Below are positions 7,787-15,800 of a stretch of 27,996 bases of DNA, in pieces. How positions within the stretch are numbered: position 1 is the first letter of the stretch; each line of letters begins with the position of its first letter. The notes beneath the pieces are model-generated. The model was not told where the DNA came from and did not search any database. It saw nothing but the letters and a program-made list of their open reading frames with translations. Source of the stretch: CAZOIA01 sp964579675 (GTDB lineage Bacteria > Planctomycetota > Phycisphaerae > UBA1845 > PWPN01). Both the position numbers and the translations under genes were made by a program. Location of the stretch: positions 1 to 27,996 of the forward strand of contig CAZOIA010000055.1 in assembly GCA_964579675.1 (NCBI GenBank), given 5' to 3'.

Positions 7787-8644
7787 TCAGGACGCTCTTA
7801 GCGCTCTCCCCTGACGGACCGAATCTCCAACCAGGACCGCCCGCCGTCGCCTCTTGCGATTGCGATTGGTAAGCAGAACCATTCCGAGTGCTCCCAGGAA
7901 GCTGATCATGGCCGGCTCCGGAAGCAGCGTGACCTTCGCCTGTGCCGAGAAACTCTCATCCAGGAAGTTATCGGGATCGCTCGTCAAATCGTACTGCAGC
8001 GAGAGGATCTCGCCCTGGCTCTGGAACTGCGGTGCCAGAGTACCACCGGTGACGTCGAATGATCCGCTCACGACAATCTGATGAATCCGGATTACCCCGG
8101 GGATGGTCAGGTCGATTTCCTGAGCATCGATATGGTCGATGTTGCCCGTCAGCAAATCGGTGCCGTTCGCGTCCTGGATGATGAGCGAATCAGGATCACC
8201 CCGGAACCTGCCCGAGGCGAATCCGTCGTGAGAGGTATCGTCGCCTTCCGTGATGGTGGTGGTTATGCACATGTACGCATTGGTGTAGGGCTGCGAGCCG
8301 CCGCCTTGATACTTGACCTGGATACCGAGTCTGTCCTGTTCGAAGCACATCTTGGTTTTCTTCAACTGCCCCTGGGGAACGGACAGGACCGTGAACTGGA
8401 CGTCGACCGCGTCGGCGTTGATGCTTCGAATCATAGCGGCATCGGCCGGCCCGTTCGCCAGCGCCGATACCATCAGCACCGCCAGCAGAACCTGGAATGG
8501 TCCCCGTCGCGCTCCCCTGACGTTCAGAGGTGTGTTCGCAAGGACGGCGAAGCCGGCCATGGCCGCCCCCGACCGCGCCAACCGGGAGCCGGCGGCGACA
8601 AGGGCTATGCGTATGATTGCGCAAGTCGTTACAGCCTTTGTCAT
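7787..8644 (-). CDS. PEP-CTERM-like protein with a C-terminal extension
   Basis: The chosen ATG (8644) has AAGGGAG seven bases upstream on the minus strand; an upstream in-frame start at 8677 lacks this. The N-terminus is unusually long, with two hydrophobic stretches. The second (FQVLLAVLMVSALANGPADA) looks like the true signal peptide, so a start nearer 8550 is possible. The body (from about residue 70) is beta-rich and unrecognised. The sorting box is LLPEPAMISFLGALGMVLL followed by RNRKRRRR. Unlike its neighbours the chain does not stop after the basic run but continues about 18 residues (AVLVGDSVRQGRALRAS). Its gene is 29 bases upstream of the next PEP-CTERM gene. Confidence 0.72.
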   Translation of the reverse strand: MTKAVTTCAIIRIALVAAGSRLARSGAAMAGFAVLANTPLNVRGARRGPFQVLLAVLMVSALANGPADAAMIRSINADAVDVQFTVLSVPQGQLKKTKMCFEQDRLGIQVKYQGGGSQPYTNAYMCITTTITEGDDTSHDGFASGRFRGDPDSLIIQDANGTDLLTGNIDHIDAQEIDLTIPGVIRIHQIVVSGSFDVTGGTLAPQFQSQGEILSLQYDLTSDPDNFLDESFSAQAKVTLLPEPAMISFLGALGMVLLTNRNRKRRRRAVLVGDSVRQGRALRAS

Positions 8645-8697
8645 TCCCTCACTCCCTTGTCCGATCCTCGCTTCCAACAGCCCTGAGCGTTGTCAGA

Positions 8698-8853
8698 GGG
8701 GCCGGCTCGAGACGGGCGTATCGTTTGTGAGGGTGCCCTATCTCGGCCGGACCCGCCCCAACTCTTATCCGTCTCTTACTTGCGCCTTCTGCTGAGAAGC
8801 AGCATGGGCAGACCGCCCAGCACCAGCAGTACCATCGCTGCCGGCTCAGGAAC
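8698..8853 (-). repeat. 3' PEP-CTERM cassette, copy A
   Basis: About 156 bases covering the last 26 codons of the gene at 8776 and its 3' flank are repeated at 9873-10033. The outermost 27 bases (8698-8724) are identical in the two copies, and a TCTCGGCCGGACCC block (near 8740-8753) is also shared. The non-coding part can fold into a long imperfect hairpin (GAGAC..GGGC against GCCC..TCTC, with outer GCCGG/CCGGACCC arms). It may act as a terminator or mRNA-stabilising 3' structure. Confidence 0.75.
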
Positions 8854-9609
8854 GTACATCTCCGCCCCTTCTCCCCCCGCCGAACGGATCTCCTCGATCA
8901 GGTTAGGGGCCCCAGCGATTGTTAACCCATTCGTGACGAGCACTAGATTGAGGTCGTACGTATCATCCTCCCAAGCGAAGTCGTCCCAACTGAACGTGGT
9001 CGTGAAACTGTTGCTCTGTGAATCATACGTCAGGGGGTAGCGCGCACTGGGAGCTTGGACCCAGGTACCACCGATCTGGATATACGTCCACCACAACCCA
9101 GAGGCCTCCTCCGCCGGGGTGATCTGGTGCCGACCGGTGATATCGACATACGCATTCCCACTGAAGCAGTTCTCGGCCCAGTCGTCCACCAGGGTGGCGG
9201 CAAAAACGGTCGTGGGGGGGCCTCCCGTTGCCGACAGGCTGGTGATATATGGAACATCGAACGCGTAGGACACCGATTGGTCCGTAGGTATCCCCGGCCA
9301 CCAGCTATTGGTCTCGTCCATGCCGACCCTGTTCGAAAGGTCGATGTAAGTATCATGCTGCAGCTTTGAGTGAAGCTGCCCCTTCAGGTCCGTGGGCACC
9401 CCGTCAGCGGTCAGGTCGTGTGAGCCGGGGATGCCATTCACCCAACCCGAGAAGACCCCTGCACCGTACAGATAAGCGGTCTGCGCGGTGTAGGTCCCCG
9501 TCAAGGCGCACCCGCAATGGTCCATGTCGATGTTCCAAATCACGTTGGCGTTGGCAACTCCCGCCGACATCAGTCCCAGGACCACACAAATTGCTGCTGA
9601 CTTTTTCAT
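8776..9609 (-). CDS. PEP-CTERM surface protein of unknown function
   Basis: Start ATG at 9609 is preceded by AAGGAAAAGAGCGAA and opens a clean signal peptide (MKKSAAICVVLGLMSAGVANA). The open frame extends further upstream to a TTG near 9750, but that part is basic, has no protein-like features and is not used here. The 277-residue product has an unrecognised Trp/Tyr/Asp-rich body and ends VPEPAAMVLLVLGGLPMLLL then SRRRK, a PEP-CTERM signal. The last 26 codons and the 3' flank closely match those of the next gene at 9956, while the bodies do not resemble each other. A six-codon ORF with a strong ribosome binding site lies in its leader (9726-9746). Confidence 0.82.
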   Translation of the reverse strand: MKKSAAICVVLGLMSAGVANANVIWNIDMDHCGCALTGTYTAQTAYLYGAGVFSGWVNGIPGSHDLTADGVPTDLKGQLHSKLQHDTYIDLSNRVGMDETNSWWPGIPTDQSVSYAFDVPYITSLSATGGPPTTVFAATLVDDWAENCFSGNAYVDITGRHQITPAEEASGLWWTYIQIGGTWVQAPSARYPLTYDSQSNSFTTTFSWDDFAWEDDTYDLNLVLVTNGLTIAGAPNLIEEIRSAGGEGAEMYVPEPAAMVLLVLGGLPMLLLSRRRK

Positions 9610-9725
9610 TTCGCTCTTTTCCTTCTTTGGAATTCGTCGTCCCTTTGTCTCGCGCCGCCGCGGACCGCCCGCAGTCAACGATGCTTCTTTCCCATCCCGT
9701 CGTATCCTTGACACTAAGGTTTTGA

Positions 9726-9746
9726 TCACTGACGTGCTTGCCCCAT
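9726..9746 (-). CDS. Possible six-residue leader peptide (MGQARQ)
   Basis: On the minus strand AAAGGAGGTTTGA, a near-perfect ribosome binding site, is followed at correct spacing by ATG (9746-9744), six sense codons and TGA (9728-9726). It lies about 115 bases upstream of the PEP-CTERM start at 9609. Such a strong site should not be idle. It may serve a leader peptide, or a TTG in the long frame one base after the site, which is a poor fit. Function unknown. Confidence 0.3.
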   Translation of the reverse strand: MGQARQ

Positions 9747-9872
9747 TCAAACCTCCTTTCCGCCGATCATTGGCCGTGATCGCTATTTGAATCCAGCCGG
9801 TCTTGTGATTGGCAAAGAGACGTGATTGCCTGCGCCTCGCGTCCCCTTACCCGATTCCGAGCGTATAAACAC
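9747..9872. other. Intergenic remainder between two PEP-CTERM genes
   Basis: Together with 9610-9725 and repeat copy B this forms a 346-base gap between coding regions. No clear promoter was found by eye, although one for the gene at 9609 is expected here. Confidence 0.3.
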
Positions 9873-10033
9873 GGGGCCGGCTCGAGACGGGCGTATCGTA
9901 TGAGGAGGGTGCCTTGATCTCGGCCGGACCCACCACCCCAACCCTCATCCGTCTCTTATTTGCGCCTTCTCCTGGGAACCAGCATGGGCAGGCCGCCCAG
10001 CGCCAGCAACACTACTGTCGCCGGTTCCGGAAC
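9873..10033 (-). repeat. 3' PEP-CTERM cassette, copy B
   Basis: Second copy of the cassette at 8698-8853. It covers the last 26 codons of the gene at 9956 plus about 80 bases of 3' flank, and has the same imperfect hairpin arms (CTCGAGACGGGC and ATCTCGGCCGGACCC). Confidence 0.75.
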
Positions 10034-10702
10034 GCACTCGGTTGCGATGTGGACGCTGTCGACGTAGACGGCTTCACCAGCGGGAGCGTAGATGTCCAGC
10101 CGGATCTCTTCCCACGGCGGGTTGGGCTCGATCCAGATCCAGTCATTCTCGAGAACCTCGGGATTGACACCGTCATATTCCAACCACCAGTCCGAATCTA
10201 CTTCGGTATAACCGGGAGGCAGGAGCCCCGGGATGTCCCCCCAAGTGGGAACGACACAGTTTTGGAATGGCATAGGCTGTAGAGACTCTATCTCCGTCCA
10301 CACGTGCTTCAGCAGTTGCGGGTCAGGCCAGTTGTCGATATGGAAGGTTACAGATCCTTCCAGCTCTGTGCATCCGCCAGTATTATCGATCCCGATCCTG
10401 CCCAGAGTCTCGAACCACTCGACATCACCCGCGAACGTCACCCAATCAGATTCCCACAGATTGGGATCGTCTGTTCCCTCGTAGTGAACATCATAGGCCG
10501 GGTCGTTGTACTGCCCTGCTGGGGGCGTATTGCTCGGATCCCGGTCGAAGTCCCACATGATATTCCGCTGGTATGGAAAACCAGTCTCCCACTCCGGTGC
10601 TCCCCACACCGGATCCTCCGGGGGATAAATGAATGGCAGCGCATACACAGCCGGACACACCCACAGTACCGACAGGCAGCAGACCATTACTCTTGCGTTC
10701 AT
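9956..10702 (-). CDS. PEP-CTERM surface protein of unknown function
   Basis: The ATG at 10702 is preceded by GAAAGGAGAACGAATC. The 248-residue product begins with a signal peptide (MNARVMVCCLSVLWVCPAVYA) and ends VPEPATVVLLALGGLPM followed by LVPRRRRK. The mature body is rich in Trp, Asp and Pro, with no recognised domain; the last part before the tail (EIRLDIYAPAGEAVYVDSVHI) looks like a beta-sandwich strand pair. It sits in the middle of the five-gene PEP-CTERM run and shares its 3' end with the gene at 8776. No promoter was recognised, and the gap to the upstream gene is 132 bases. Confidence 0.82.
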   Translation of the reverse strand: MNARVMVCCLSVLWVCPAVYALPFIYPPEDPVWGAPEWETGFPYQRNIMWDFDRDPSNTPPAGQYNDPAYDVHYEGTDDPNLWESDWVTFAGDVEWFETLGRIGIDNTGGCTELEGSVTFHIDNWPDPQLLKHVWTEIESLQPMPFQNCVVPTWGDIPGLLPPGYTEVDSDWWLEYDGVNPEVLENDWIWIEPNPPWEEIRLDIYAPAGEAVYVDSVHIATECVPEPATVVLLALGGLPMLVPRRRRK

Positions 10703-10834
10703 GATTCGTTCTCCTTTCCCTAAATGTCAATTCTCAAAGAAGTCTCGACCAAAAGTCCGTTTGGCTAGCCCGACCAACCTCAGACAAAGAATACACCGCA
10801 CCTTGGACCGGGCCCGACCGAGACCATTCCCGGA

Positions 10835-11545
10835 CTACTGACAATACCGCAGCCTGCCCAGCAGCATGATCACGCCACCAATCACCAGCAGCAGCACGAT
10901 TTGCGGTTCCGGAACGATCGTCACGGTTGTGCCGAACAGGTCACCGGTCACCGTCCTGTTGTCGGCATCCTTCACTCGCGTCGTATACTTGAGACAGCCT
11001 GGGAGCTGGAGGCTGTCAAGTATGTTCACGTCCGTACCTGCCGGAGGCGTTACCGCGAGCGCCTCGAACTCGAAGGTCGTCACCAGGGTTCCCTCGGAAG
11101 TTGCCGTGATCGTCTGTCCCCAGCCGGTCTGTCCGTTGTAGCGCCCGTCACCGTCCTTGGGAGGATCAGCCTCGTTAATACCGTAGTACGTGTCGGGGTA
11201 TGGCAGCTTGGACTGAGTTGGGTCGAGGTTCGGAAGCTCCCCATTGTGGTTCAGTCCCAGGAAATCCAAATACAGGGTGTCCCACGTGAAGATGGGCGTG
11301 ACTTGTGTCCAGTCGAGGGTTTCCCCCGGCGTATCGCAAACGGTATAGAGCCCGATCGTAACCGTTTCGCCCACCAGCCAATCCTTACCGGTAACGACGT
11401 CCCATTGGCCGAGGCCCAGGTTCCACTCCTGTTGCCTCCATTCCAGGTCGACCAGGATTGTCGCCGACGCGGGGGACACCATGCCGGCCACCAGCGCGAT
11501 CAAAACGGATGCTCGAATCCAGTCTCTCCCTTGCCTTCGTGTCAT
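10835..11545 (-). CDS. PEP-CTERM protein with a cohesin-like body
   Basis: The ATG at 11545 follows AAGGAAGGGCAGTA. A signal peptide (RASVLIALVAGMVSPASA) leads into a body with the strand pattern of cohesin-like domains: an opening LVDLEWRQQ strand, VTIGLYTVCDTPGE, then LYLDFLGL, and later GTLVTTFEFEALA. This assignment is moderate. The tail is a divergent PEP-CTERM signal: VPEPQIVLLLVIGGVIMLLG, ending RLRYCQ rather than the usual run of Arg. It is the first gene of the PEP-CTERM run in transcription order. A GC-rich hairpin with a T run lies only 29 bases upstream of its start. Confidence 0.78.
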   Translation of the reverse strand: MTRRQGRDWIRASVLIALVAGMVSPASATILVDLEWRQQEWNLGLGQWDVVTGKDWLVGETVTIGLYTVCDTPGETLDWTQVTPIFTWDTLYLDFLGLNHNGELPNLDPTQSKLPYPDTYYGINEADPPKDGDGRYNGQTGWGQTITATSEGTLVTTFEFEALAVTPPAGTDVNILDSLQLPGCLKYTTRVKDADNRTVTGDLFGTTVTIVPEPQIVLLLVIGGVIMLLGRLRYCQ

Positions 11546-11573
11546 TACTGCCCTTCCTTTCTCGGTAAGTTAG

Positions 11574-11618
11574 AAAAGGGGGTCGGCCCAAGACCGGCCA
11601 GTGACCTTGGCCGACCCC
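11574..11618 (-). terminator. Strong hairpin with T run in front of the cohesin-like PEP-CTERM gene
   Basis: GGGGTCGGCC at 11579-11588 and GGCCGACCCC at 11609-11618 are perfect complements, and an AAG/CTT pair extends the stem. On the minus strand the stem is followed by CTTTTCT (T run 11577-11574). It may terminate the receiver-like gene upstream (11965-12396). However, no room remains for a separate promoter before ATG 11545, so it could also attenuate read-through. Confidence 0.6.
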
Positions 11619-11964
11619 AACTGCTCAGATGCATCCATCGCCCTCCCAACGATTTATCTAGTCGGCCCTGCACCCTGGCAGGCCGGTTGCTTGCCTCTGG
11701 GCTGGAGTTGCCGGTTCGGTCACTGGTCGTCTCCACAGCCCAGGAGGAGAGAAGAGAGAGAAAGAGAGAGTAGTCTTGTTCATGAGGCGGTATCCGCTGT
11801 AGCACTCGCTTAGTTGTCCTTTTCGCCAGTCTCATCACGCACCCATTCATCGTTTGTCGCAGGGGCCTTATGCCTCCGCGGTTGTTATCTGCCAGGCTTA
11901 AGGAGGTTCTGCGCCGGCGCGCGTAGACTGTTAAGCCCGGCTCATGGTGGAAGAAAAACGCTAT
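11619..11964. other. Intergenic region with polypurine tract
   Basis: No gene recognised. It contains an unbroken 28-base purine tract on the + strand at 11743-11770 (GGAGGAGAGAAGAGAG... continuing AAAGAGAGAG). A T run (minus strand) lies just after the stop of the receiver-like gene, near 11951-11955. Confidence 0.4.
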
Positions 11965-12396
11965 CTAGACGTACCTGCTTGCGGTGTGAACCAGAGAGAC
12001 CGGTTCCGTTTCCGCTTTCATAGGTGTTTCGAGTCCGAGCGTTTCCTGGACCACCTGGCTCAATAAGCACGCCTCGGGCTCACCGGCCAAAACGGCTGTC
12101 ACGCCCAGGCTTCTCGCTGCCGCTTCGCGGCGGTAATCGCATTCGTCCAGTAACACAATCGTTGGCAGCCAGGGACGAGCGGACTTGACTCGTCGAATCA
12201 GTTTTCCATCAGCCATGTCCGGTAGGTCCCATCGTGAAACCATCGCACCGATATCAAGGTTCCGACGGAGACACTTCATCGCCCACGCGGCGTTGTGTGC
12301 CCGGATGAGCCGAATCGCCAATCCTTCCAGGTGCTTCGACTCTCCGTTCAAACCAACGGTCAACACGGCTGCGCTTGGAGAAACGACGCAAATCAC
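11965..12396 (-). CDS. Receiver-like protein lacking the phospho-acceptor Asp
   Basis: The GTG at 12396 is chosen because GAGGA lies seven bases upstream and the receiver-like fold begins right there (ICVVSPSAAV). The frame also allows an ATG at 12474 without a ribosome binding site. The 143-residue chain follows the response-regulator receiver pattern: LIRAHNAAWAMKCLRR, then IGAMVSRWDLPDMADGKLIRRVK, LPTIVLLDE and LGVTAVLAGEPEACLLSQVVQETL. At the place of the phosphorylated Asp (four residues before the conserved Pro) there is an Arg (VSRWDLP). The N-terminal acidic pair is also absent. It is probably a stand-alone pseudo-receiver working by protein contact. Partner unknown; the phosphatase and sigma-54 activator lie 5 kb away. 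Confidence 0.5.
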   Translation of the reverse strand: MICVVSPSAAVLTVGLNGESKHLEGLAIRLIRAHNAAWAMKCLRRNLDIGAMVSRWDLPDMADGKLIRRVKSARPWLPTIVLLDECDYRREAAARSLGVTAVLAGEPEACLLSQVVQETLGLETPMKAETEPVSLVHTASRYV

Positions 12397-12783
12397 CTGG
12401 TGGTCCTCGCACCCACGATGTCCTCTTTGGCCGCGCCGGGCTGTCCAATCAGCCCGACTACTAACGACGCTCATACGAGTTGCAAGCCGCGTGCCACTTG
12501 CCCGCCGGCAGGAATCAAGAAGCCAAAACGTTGTTGCCTAAGGGCTTAGGGTGCCGGCCGCTGCTCGCCGGGACGCGGGGCAACGACGGGCGAGGCGACC
12601 ACTATGGACGGCAGGGCAGCCGCCAATCCTTCTAAGGCGTTCGAATTACAAGGAGTTAGGAGAGATCGACCGTTTCAGCACCCCGGTCACCAGAATGGTC
12701 GCTGAGGAGGTATCCCACCCACCGTGAATAGCTGAGGCGCTCACAGCCATCGCCCGTGCCCCGCACCGGATATCGCCCCAGAC
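12397..12783. other. Intergenic region without recognised gene
   Basis: About 390 bases between the receiver-like gene and the terminator of the large HYR gene. No coding sequence, RNA gene or clear promoter was seen. Confidence 0.4.
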
Positions 12784-12827
12784 AAAATGGCAAGGTGGCG
12801 CGTGACCGCAACCGATCACGCGCCACC
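12784..12827 (-). terminator. Terminator of the HYR-repeat gene
   Basis: GGTGGCGCGTGA (12794-12805) and TCACGCGCCACC (12816-12827) form a perfect 12-bp stem with a 10-base loop. On the minus strand it is followed by TTGCCATTTTG. It lies 47 bases past the stop at 12875. Confidence 0.7.
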
Positions 12828-12874
12828 CGCAACTCACTGCTTCAACTTGCCCTCCCTGGTCCTAACCAGCCCGG

Positions 12875-15800
12875 TTAGTCTCCCGGCCGGGCAGCACCAC
12901 TCAACACCAGGTTGATATCCCTCATGTCAACCCAGCCATCGTGGTTGACATCGGCGGCCTCGGGCTTGACGTAGCCCATGCGCCGGAGGCTGCTCACCCG
13001 GATCCGCGAGACGTCGCGGCTGCGGCCTGTTCGGCGGTTGCTCGCTCGGCCTGTCGAAGCCAGGGCAAGCGAGTCGACCGGGCAATCTTCATCTACCTTC
13101 TGGTAGTTGGTCCTGATGAAGTTCAGGTCGTCCGCGTCACACAGAGTATTCCCGTCGATGTCACAATGGGGACCGGGTGTACCACAAGGTGTGTCGCGGT
13201 CGGACGGCGCGTTGGGCGGCGTCCACAGGGGAGCCATGACGACGAAGTCAAACAGATTGATCTTACCGTCATCATCGAGGTCACCCCCGAGGAGCCACTT
13301 GCCGCCCGTATCGGGATCGCCCGTGAAGTCGGCCACGTACGGCTGACCCGGTACGGCTGCCACGCTAACCGCCCGGCGTAACGAGTGCAGCTTGTCCTGG
13401 GCTGTGATGCAAGTGTAGTTGCCACACGGGATCTCGACCGGGAAGTCCACGACTTTAGTGGTATCTTCTCCCGCGGCTACCGCCGGGAAGGTGATATCCA
13501 CGTCACACTCCTGATTGGTATCTCCGATCAGCTCGAGCGTAATGCACCGCACCATGTCCACATCGTTCACCATTGTGGGCGACAGCTCGACGCTGAGCAG
13601 CAAATCGTTCTTATCACTGACGGTCACGTCGAACGTACACTCGGCGGTATTGCCAGCAGCGTCGGTAGCCGTGCAGGTCACCGTCGTAGTCAAACCCCCC
13701 GGGCCGCCCGGGAAACACGTATTCTCGTCTACGGGTACTACTGGGCCCGCTCCGAAGTCGCCCAAGCACTCACAGATCACACCAGGACAATTGTCCGTGC
13801 AGGTCGGCGGTGTCCAATCAACAACCGCGCAGCACTTGCCGGCGTCGGCATTCACGTTGAAGTCACCTGGACACCCGTTCACCTTCGGGTCTTCACAGTC
13901 TTCGACCTTGACGTCGAACGTGCAGGTGCTGGTGTTGTCTGCGCTGTCGGTGGCCTCGCAGGTCACGGTCGTGGTGCCAACGGGGAAGACCGTCGGAGAC
14001 GTTATAGGCACCGGGCCCGCTCCCAGGTCCGCCGTGCACTTGACCTCGACCGCACCGTCGCAATTGTCCTGGGCGGTGGGCGGGGTAAACGCCACCTCGG
14101 CCTCGCACACACCGGGATCGTTACACACCGTGATGTCGTCCGGGCAATCAGTAAGCTCCGGCGGTTCGCAATCCTCGACGGTCACTTCCTGCGTGCAGAC
14201 AGGCACGCAGTTTTGGGGATCGGCCACGTCGCACGCCGTCCAGGTCACGACCGTCGTGCCCACGGGGTACTCGCCCGTCGCGTCAGTCTTGTCCGGGATC
14301 CATGCGACGTCATGCTCCAGCGAGGCGATACCGCAGTTGTCACTCACGAGGGGCTTCGGTATCAGTACCAGTGCCCAACATACACCCGGATCATTTCCTT
14401 GGCACACATTGGAAGGACACGCTATGGCTATGGGATCCTCCGTGTCCTCCACCGAAATCGTGAAGGTGCACGGGTTCTGTGCCGGGTTCCCCTTGGTGTC
14501 CGTGGCATCGCAGGTCACAACCGTGTCGCCCACGGGGAAGAACGTCCCAGGGCCCACCGGTTGCGGACCGGCTCCGAGGTCGGCCGTGCACGTCACGGGC
14601 ACTGGGCCGTCGCAAACATCATCGGCATCCAGTACCGGGAAGTCAGTATCGACCACCGCGCCGCATTTGCCCTTATCGTTGTCAACGGTGATCACGGGCG
14701 GTACGGGGCAGCCGGAGATCAGCGGCCCCTCGTTGTCCGTCACTATCACGTCGAACACGCAAGGGTCACTTTCATTGTTGCTCGTATCTTTCGCTATGCA
14801 GGTAACCTGGGTGGTGCCCACAGGGAACGAGCTGCCGCTTGGAGGAGTACAATCGCACCAGGCATTGGGATCGCAATCCTCGAATGCCGGATCGTCGAAA
14901 TCGACGACGGCCCCGCACACACCCGGATCCAGACACACCTCGACGTTTTCATGGCACGGGGTGTCCTTCCACACCGGCGCCTTATCATCCAGGATTGTCA
15001 CGGTGAACGGGCAACAACAGTTTTCGTTAGGCGGTGTCGCGCTATCTTGAGCACAGCAGGTCACCGTGGTCGTCCCGACCGGGAAAGCCGTCCCGGGTGT
15101 TACGACCTCCGGACCGGATCCCAGGTCGGCCGTACACACGACCGGGACCGGGCCGTCGCAATTGTCCACTGCGGTCGGCGGTGTCCAGTCAACCACCTTT
15201 GTGCACTGTCCCGGATCGAGCCCTTCGGTAATGTCAGACGGACAACCGCTGAGCGCGGGAGCCTCGCAATCATTCACCTTCACCTCGAACTGGCAATCAC
15301 AGCTCTCGTTGCCCGCGCTGTCCTCGGCGCAGCAGGTCACCACGGTCGTCCCGACCGGGAAACACGTAGTCCCGTCTACGACCACCGGACCGCCTCCCAG
15401 GTCCACCGTGCACTCCACGGGCACCACGCCGTCACAGTTATCCTCGGCAGTCAGGTCAGGGAACCCAGCCCCGAGCACGGCACAGCAGAGCCCAGCATCA
15501 TTGCAGACTTCAATCGCCCCCGTGGGACAACCGGAGATGCGGGGGGGTTCACAGTCCTTGACAGTAATTTCGACAATACAGCTATCGGAGTTGCCACAGG
15601 GATCGGTCACGGTGAGCTCGACGGGCACCGGCGTAGCGGACGGGGGGTACTCGTCGCCGGCCTCAGGATCCTGCTCACACACGCACTCTCCGCACGAGGT
15701 ATCGGTATACTGCACCTCCGGGCAGAGGTTGGGAATCTTGCCCAGGCAAGTTCCCGGCTCTGTGCACACAGGCCGAGGGAGCGGGCAAGCGGTGATCTCC

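Noticed and set aside
9610..9750. N-terminal extension of the PEP-CTERM gene at 8776 from a TTG near 9750
   Set aside because: It would bury a clear signal peptide and ribosome binding site inside the protein, and the TTG is only one base from the AAAGGAGG site.
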